From JBOFMT01 sp051658525 (lineage in GTDB: Bacteria > Bacillota_I > Bacilli_A > Erysipelotrichales > Erysipelotrichaceae): a DNA stretch of 9,904 nucleotides. The notes under the pieces are model-generated. The model was not told where the DNA came from and did not search any database. It saw only the letters and a list, made by a program, of their open reading frames with translations. The position numbers and the translations under genes are program-made. The stretch is from the NCBI GenBank assembly GCA_051658525.1, contig JBOFMT010000133.1:1-9904 (forward strand), in the 5' to 3' direction. This document shows positions 6,164-9,904 of the stretch, in pieces; within the stretch, counting starts at the first letter, position 1; each line of letters starts with the position of its first letter.

Positions 6164-7496
6164 GTTTATCACATTTATGGAAAAGTACTTTATTCCAGTA
6201 GCAAATGTTATTTCAGAGAATAAGTATCTAAAAGCAATTAGTACCGGTTCCATGTCGTTACTAGCTATCATCATGTTGGGTTCGATCTTTACAGTCATTG
6301 GTTCATTTACTTGGGAACCATATCAGCTCTTCTTAACCAATACAGGATTGGTTGAAATAATTAGTGTTGTACCTAAGTTTACCATTGACTTATTAGCACT
6401 TTATATGGCTTTTTCTGTTGCATATAACGGAGCACAAATTTTTGGCATTGAGAAAAAAGCCATGAATGTAGGGTTAATTTCTCTTGTTTCTTTCTTGTTG
6501 TTATCACCACTCAATACGACTGCACTGCAAGGTTCTACCTTCTTGGATGCATCTTATTTAGGAGCAAGAGGTGTCTTTGTAGCCTTAATTGTTGGTATTG
6601 TTACAACAAAAATTATGGAATTCTTCATTAAGAAAAACTATACGATCAAGCTTCCAGAGGGTGTACCTGTTATGGTAACCAATTCGTTTGAAGCATTGTT
6701 ACCTGCCGTTACGGTTGTCTTGTTCTTTTCAATGGTTAAATTTGGTTTTGCACATACAAGTTATGAAACGCTCAATAGCTTTATTTACCAAATGTTACAA
6801 ACACCATTACAAGCACTTACTGGAAATATCTTCTCCTTCTTAATTCTAATTATTGTTGCACAGTTGTTATGGTTCTTTGGTATTCATGGTTCTATGACGG
6901 TATTACCGATTTTATTCCCTATATTCTTAGGGTTCTTAGCGGAAAACTCTGCAGCTGTAGCTGCTGGTCAAGTAGCTCCAAATCCAATTAATTTTGGTCT
7001 ATATGATTTAGCTTGTTTGGGTGGATGTGGGGCAACCATTGGTTTGGTTATCGTTATGTTCTTCTTCTCTAAATCCAAACGTTACAAAGCATTTTCAAAG
7101 ATTGTCTTACCATGTGGTTTGTTTGGTGTCAATGAACCAGTCGTATTTGGAATGCCATTAATGCTTAATGTTGTAATGTTGATTCCATTCCTACTCACAC
7201 CAGTGATCATTGTAAGTCTTGGCTATGTATTGATTCAAATGGGTATTATTACACCAACCATTGGAATTTTAGGAGCAGGATCATTACCACCATTTGTACA
7301 CGGCATTGTACAGGGAAGTTTCTCTTTTGGTGTTTATGAAATCTTTGCTACGGTAATCTCTATGGCAATCTACTATCCATTCTTCAAAGTTCTGGATAAT
7401 CAAGCGGTAAAAGAAGAAGCGCTGTTAGAGGTTTCCATGCCAGAAGTACAAGAAGATCCAACGGCGGTAGCGGAAGGGAGATTAAAAGAAGCGTAA
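6156..7496 (+). CDS. PTS cellobiose/lactose-family EIIC permease
   Basis: This 446-residue integral membrane protein forms the sugar-translocating EIIC component of a Lac/cellobiose-family PTS. It has about ten hydrophobic segments. The family signatures are visible: LPEGVPVMVTNSFEALLP (166-183), WFFGIHGSM (239-247) with H244, and GVNEPVVFGMP (324-334) with N326-E327. These correspond to the substrate-binding His and Glu of characterised ChbC-type permeases. It ends with a soluble acidic tail of about 30 residues (415-446) but no EIIB or EIIA domain, and no such gene is next to it, so those partners must come from elsewhere. AAGGAGG at 6141-6147 lies 8 bases before the ATG. It sits between two GH1 genes, so beta-glucosides such as cellobiose are the likely cargo. 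Confidence 0.93.
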   Translation: MNKFITFMEKYFIPVANVISENKYLKAISTGSMSLLAIIMLGSIFTVIGSFTWEPYQLFLTNTGLVEIISVVPKFTIDLLALYMAFSVAYNGAQIFGIEKKAMNVGLISLVSFLLLSPLNTTALQGSTFLDASYLGARGVFVALIVGIVTTKIMEFFIKKNYTIKLPEGVPVMVTNSFEALLPAVTVVLFFSMVKFGFAHTSYETLNSFIYQMLQTPLQALTGNIFSFLILIIVAQLLWFFGIHGSMTVLPILFPIFLGFLAENSAAVAAGQVAPNPINFGLYDLACLGGCGATIGLVIVMFFFSKSKRYKAFSKIVLPCGLFGVNEPVVFGMPLMLNVVMLIPFLLTPVIIVSLGYVLIQMGIITPTIGILGAGSLPPFVHGIVQGSFSFGVYEIFATVISMAIYYPFFKVLDNQAVKEEALLEVSMPEVQEDPTAVAEGRLKEA

Positions 7497-7507
7497 AGCT
7501 TCTTTTA
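7483..7507 (+). promoter_or_regulatory. Intercistronic hairpin between EIIC and second GH1 gene
   Basis: TAAAAGAAGC (7483-7492) pairs perfectly with GCTTCTTTTA (7498-7507) across a GTAAA loop that contains the start of the EIIC stop codon TAA (7494-7496). The A-rich left arm, GAAGC/GCTTC core and T-rich right side resemble a weak intrinsic terminator or attenuator. The hairpin also lies between a GGAG at 7477-7480 and the ATG at 7513, and folding would reduce the effective spacing from 32 to 7 bases. Both readings are inference. The inverted repeat itself is plain. Confidence 0.6.
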
Positions 7508-7512
7508 TTGTT

Positions 7513-8802
7513 ATGAGTATGTTAGATATATTTCAATATCCAGATATTAGCTTTCCCAAAGGTTTTTTATGGGGAGCAGCCACAGCTGGGATGCAAGTGG
7601 AAGGTTCCAACTCTTCGTATCACGATGATGAAGAGCTTGCACCAAAATTTGCGTATGGTGGGATCCCGTATGTTAAACCAGAATTAACATGTAATAGTTT
7701 TGTACAGTTTGAAGATGATATCGCTCTATTAAAAGCAATGCATTTAACCTGTTATCGTATGTCAATTGAATGGTCGAGAATTGAACCGGAAGAAGGAAAA
7801 TATGATGAAGGGGCAATACAGCACTATAGACGTGTACTAGAGCGATTACAAGAGGAAAAAATAAAGGTTTGTTTAACCTTGCACCATGTATCCCATCCTG
7901 TTTGGTTTCATAAAAAAGGGGCTTTTCAAACGATGGATCAAATGGAGGATTGGAAACGATACCTGCATTATGTTGTTCCCATCTATGCGAAGTATGTTGA
8001 TTTTTGGCTTGTTTTAAATGAACTTAATTTGGTTTTTGAATATGATGTGCAGGAGCGTATCAATATGTTGCAATATCATGCAGTTGGATATCATATTGTT
8101 AAGGAATATTCAGACAAACCAGTAAGTTCTACCATTTCTTTTTCGATTAAAGAGCCAATGCGTGGTAGTTATGATCGTGCGGATCGTGTATTGGCTGATT
8201 ATATTGATTACATGGAAAATGAATTTTTTATCCATGCGATAAAAACGGGTGAAATTGTCATGCCATACCATGATGTAATCAAAGTTCCAGGTTTAAAGGA
8301 TAGTTGTGATTTTTGGGCACTAAACACCTATATTCGTCAACTAATCAACAGTAGAAGTAAACATGTTCGCTTTGATCAATACCAAGCATCAAGGTTTAAT
8401 GCATTACCACAACCATTTTTTACGGAAGAAATATGTCCTGAGATTATGTATAAAATGTTGCATCGATTTCAAGACCGACCTATCATGATTACGGAAAATG
8501 GTATTGCGGTAAGTGATGATCGTATTCGTATTGTTTATATTTCTGCCATGTTACAAGCGATGAAACAAGCTATGGATGATGGTATTAAAGTATGGGGATA
8601 CTTACACTGGAGCTTAATGGATAATTGGGAGTGGGGAAGTTATCATCCTACCTTTGGTTTAGCAAGTGTTGATTTAAACACCTTTGAACGTACACTTAAG
8701 CCAAGTGGGTATTTCTATGGTGAAATAGCAAAAGCGAATGCATTAACTCAAACGCTGATTCGTAAACATCTAGACGTATTGCCATCAATCATCAATCGTT
8801 AA
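7513..8802 (+). CDS. Divergent glycoside hydrolase family 1 protein (probable beta-glucosidase)
   Basis: This 429-residue GH1 protein is somewhat shorter than the usual 440-480. It starts with KGFLWGAATAGMQVEG (16-31). The acid/base is E170 in LVLNELN, where the usual T-x-N-E-P is altered to V-L-N-E-L. The nucleophile is E328 in MITENG. LHWSLMDNWEWGSYH (364-378) keeps the E373-W374 pair that binds the unphosphorylated sugar, and there is no S...K-x-Y phosphate pocket, unlike the first GH1 enzyme in this operon. It should therefore act on non-phosphorylated beta-glucosides in the cytoplasm (no signal peptide). ATG 7513 was chosen because the frame has a stop (TAA) at 7483-7485 and no other ATG, GTG or TTG before 7513; ATG 7519 is the alternative. 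No Shine-Dalgarno lies directly upstream. The gene is last in the operon and is followed by a strong terminator. Confidence 0.88.
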   Translation: MSMLDIFQYPDISFPKGFLWGAATAGMQVEGSNSSYHDDEELAPKFAYGGIPYVKPELTCNSFVQFEDDIALLKAMHLTCYRMSIEWSRIEPEEGKYDEGAIQHYRRVLERLQEEKIKVCLTLHHVSHPVWFHKKGAFQTMDQMEDWKRYLHYVVPIYAKYVDFWLVLNELNLVFEYDVQERINMLQYHAVGYHIVKEYSDKPVSSTISFSIKEPMRGSYDRADRVLADYIDYMENEFFIHAIKTGEIVMPYHDVIKVPGLKDSCDFWALNTYIRQLINSRSKHVRFDQYQASRFNALPQPFFTEEICPEIMYKMLHRFQDRPIMITENGIAVSDDRIRIVYISAMLQAMKQAMDDGIKVWGYLHWSLMDNWEWGSYHPTFGLASVDLNTFERTLKPSGYFYGEIAKANALTQTLIRKHLDVLPSIINR

Positions 8803-8831
8803 GGTAATATGCTATCAAGTAGTAAATACAG

Positions 8832-8869
8832 AAAAAGGTTCTTTCTAATGGGTAGAAAGAACCTTTTTT
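8832..8869. terminator. Strong terminator closing the beta-glucoside operon
   Basis: A 16-bp perfect stem, AAAAAGGTTCTTTCTA (8832-8847) against 8853-8868, with loop ATGGG, ends in a run of six Ts (8864-8869). The run of As on the left makes it able to work in both directions. Confidence 0.93.
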
Positions 8870-9034
8870 GTTACCCTTTCTCTTTCCAAGAATCTAATGT
8901 ATTGACTATGCAGAGAAAGAAGGAAGTGTGAATATGAATTGAAAAGGTAGTCAAATCATAGTTCACGGATGGAATAGGATGACGTTGGATAATCGTTGTC
9001 AGTCCATTGTATTCAATTGTGCCAAGGGTACAAA
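8870..9034. other. Intergenic gap with no convincing gene
   Basis: No family-recognisable protein or structured RNA was found on either strand. The + strand has a Shine-Dalgarno-like GAGAAAGAAGG (8913-8923) and an ATG at 8934. That frame stops at its third codon (TGA 8940-8942), then stays open to TAG at 9051-9053. The same 11-base motif recurs at 9071-9081 as the ribosome binding site of the next gene. The stretch may be decayed coding sequence or simply a leader region. Confidence 0.4.
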
Positions 9035-9043
9035 TGTGATAAT
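9035..9043 (+). promoter_or_regulatory. Predicted extended -10 promoter of the DUF1413-like gene
   Basis: TGT-GATAAT fits the extended -10 form (hexamer 9038-9043). TTGTGC at 9017-9022 could serve as a -35 element, though the 15-base spacing is short. Transcription would begin near 9050, about 37 bases before the chosen start codon. Confidence 0.4.
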
Positions 9044-9086
9044 ATGTGAATAGATACACAACTATTAAGTGAGAAAGAAGGTATTT

Positions 9087-9440
9087 ATGATTGTAAAAGT
9101 TTTATTTTCAGATGAGGATATGATTCGGCTTACCAATATGGCTTCTACTAATGCAATGAGTGTACAGGATTATATTCGTTTTGTTTCTTTGGGTATTCCA
9201 AAACCAGAAAAGTTTACAGTTGAAGTTGCTGTTACTAGAGCATTGGAGCTGTTTGGGGATGAGGTTAATCCATGGACACTACCTGATGTATATGGAGCTG
9301 ATTGGAAAGAATTAGAATCAAGAAAAACTGGGGCTTTCGGTAAGCGTTTTTATAATCATATTATGGAAAATGATACTGGAATTGTATTTATGGGAATGAA
9401 AAATGATGGAAGTAGAGCTACATATAAAGTAGAAAAATAG
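9087..9440 (+). CDS. Small DUF1413-like protein with ribbon-helix-helix-like N-terminus
   Basis: This 117-residue soluble protein has no signal peptide or membrane segment. Residues 1-35 (MIVKVLFSDEDMIRLTNMA, then SVQDYIRF) read as a strand and two helices like a CopG/ribbon-helix-helix DNA-binding fold. The C-terminal part (about 60-117: WTLPDVYGADWKEL, then GAFGKRFYNHIM) resembles the DUF1413 domain, recalled from its 'LxDLF..W..l....lG..F' pattern and not checked by search. The ATG at 9087 was chosen because AAGAAGG at 9075-9081 lies 5 bases upstream. A GTG at 9069 would add six residues but has no ribosome binding site. It stands alone between two terminators, away from the operon. A small regulator or antitoxin-like role is possible. 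The function is unknown. Confidence 0.75.
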   Translation: MIVKVLFSDEDMIRLTNMASTNAMSVQDYIRFVSLGIPKPEKFTVEVAVTRALELFGDEVNPWTLPDVYGADWKELESRKTGAFGKRFYNHIMENDTGIVFMGMKNDGSRATYKVEK

Positions 9441-9494
9441 ATAATAGTATTATCTCCTATCACAATAATTTGCATATGAAGATCAAAAGCCGAT

Positions 9495-9549
9495 ATAAAC
9501 CAAACAAAGGTTGCATAGTTTTATATTTGCGGTTTGTTTTATTTTTTTT
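9495..9549 (+). terminator. Probable terminator after the DUF1413-like gene
   Basis: ATAAACCAAAC (9495-9505) pairs with GTTTGTTTTAT (9532-9542) over 11 positions with one C/T mismatch. The internal loop is 26 bases, and seven Ts follow (9543-9549). The stem is GC-poor and the loop long, so efficiency may be modest. Confidence 0.5.
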
Positions 9550-9596
9550 AAATGGATGAATTTGTAATCAGGATATTGAACTAAAGGAGCTCAAAT

Positions 9597-9904
9597 ATGG
9601 TTGATATTAGTGAAACGTACTTAGAAAGTGAACGATTATGCCTTCGTGCTTGGAAAGAAGATGACTTAGATGATTTCTATACGTATGCAAGTATTGAAGG
9701 TGTTGGGGAAATGGCTGGATGGAAACATCACGAGAATAAAGCGGAAACAAAAAAAATCTTAAGGATGTTTATCAATGATAAGAATTGCTTTGCTATTGTA
9801 TTAAAAGCCACCAATACCGTAATTGGCTCAATAGGATTACATACTTCTTGGAGTGAACTACATGCATCTTATCAACATCTAAACTGTAAGGAAGTTGGTT
9901 ATGT
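9597..9904 (+). CDS. GNAT-family N-acetyltransferase, 5' part (cut by window end)
   Basis: The first 102 codons of a GNAT acetyltransferase are present. The opening LESERLCLRAWKEDDLDDFY is typical of the RimJ/RimL-like (Acetyltransf_3) group, which acetylates protein N-termini or small amines using acetyl-CoA. The strands FAIVLKATNTVIGSIGL (about residues 64-80) and KEVGYV at the very edge match the usual 'G.IGL' and 'EIGY' strands that come before the acetyl-CoA binding loop. That loop lies beyond the window. AAAGGAG at 9583-9589 lies 7 bases before the ATG. The substrate cannot be inferred. Confidence 0.85.
   Translation, partial: MVDISETYLESERLCLRAWKEDDLDDFYTYASIEGVGEMAGWKHHENKAETKKILRMFINDKNCFAIVLKATNTVIGSIGLHTSWSELHASYQHLNCKEVGY

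Noticed and set aside
8871..9059. 62-codon minus-strand frame ending right at the bidirectional terminator
   Set aside because: The converging terminator makes it tempting, but the GTG start has no Shine-Dalgarno, the product is unrecognisable, and the frame overlaps the predicted promoter of the next gene.

Overview
The window looks like chromosome from a low-GC Bacillota (Firmicutes), plausibly an Erysipelotrichia-type gut anaerobe. The basis is AT-rich composition, tight AGGAGG-like ribosome binding sites, ATG starts, TGA used as an ordinary stop (the helicase gene ends in one), and a beta-glucoside PTS locus controlled by an RpiR-type regulator. The taxonomic call is an impression from style and protein sequence, not a database result. 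All confident genes lie on the + strand.

Positions 1-127 hold a possible 3' tail of an upstream gene and a short leader. Positions 128-3774 hold a tightly packed three-gene cluster whose neighbours overlap. It encodes a small MazG-like/COG4997-type NTP pyrophosphohydrolase; an 857-residue protein joining a nuclease-like N-terminal domain to a complete SF2 helicase core, a MerR-like helix-turn-helix and an unassigned C-terminal module; and a class I SAM-dependent methyltransferase with an extra C-terminal domain. This is the most interesting part of the window and could be an uncharacterised nucleic-acid or nucleotide processing system, possibly anti-phage. The function is inference.

Positions 3856-8869 hold a beta-glucoside utilisation locus: an RpiR-family regulator with its own terminator, then an operon with its own extended -10 promoter. 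The operon encodes a 6-phospho-beta-glucosidase (GH1), a cellobiose/lactose-type PTS EIIC permease without IIA or IIB, and a second, divergent GH1 enzyme whose active site looks suited to unphosphorylated glucosides. A strong hairpin terminator closes the operon. A near-perfect palindrome between the regulator gene and the operon promoter is the best operator candidate. The second GH1 gene has no Shine-Dalgarno sequence next to its start. Instead, a 10-bp hairpin separates an upstream GGAG from the ATG.

Positions 8870-9086 are a gap of about 200 bases with no convincing gene. It is followed by a small protein with a ribbon-helix-helix-like start and a DUF1413-like C-terminal part, a probable terminator, and the 5' end of a GNAT acetyltransferase cut by the window edge.
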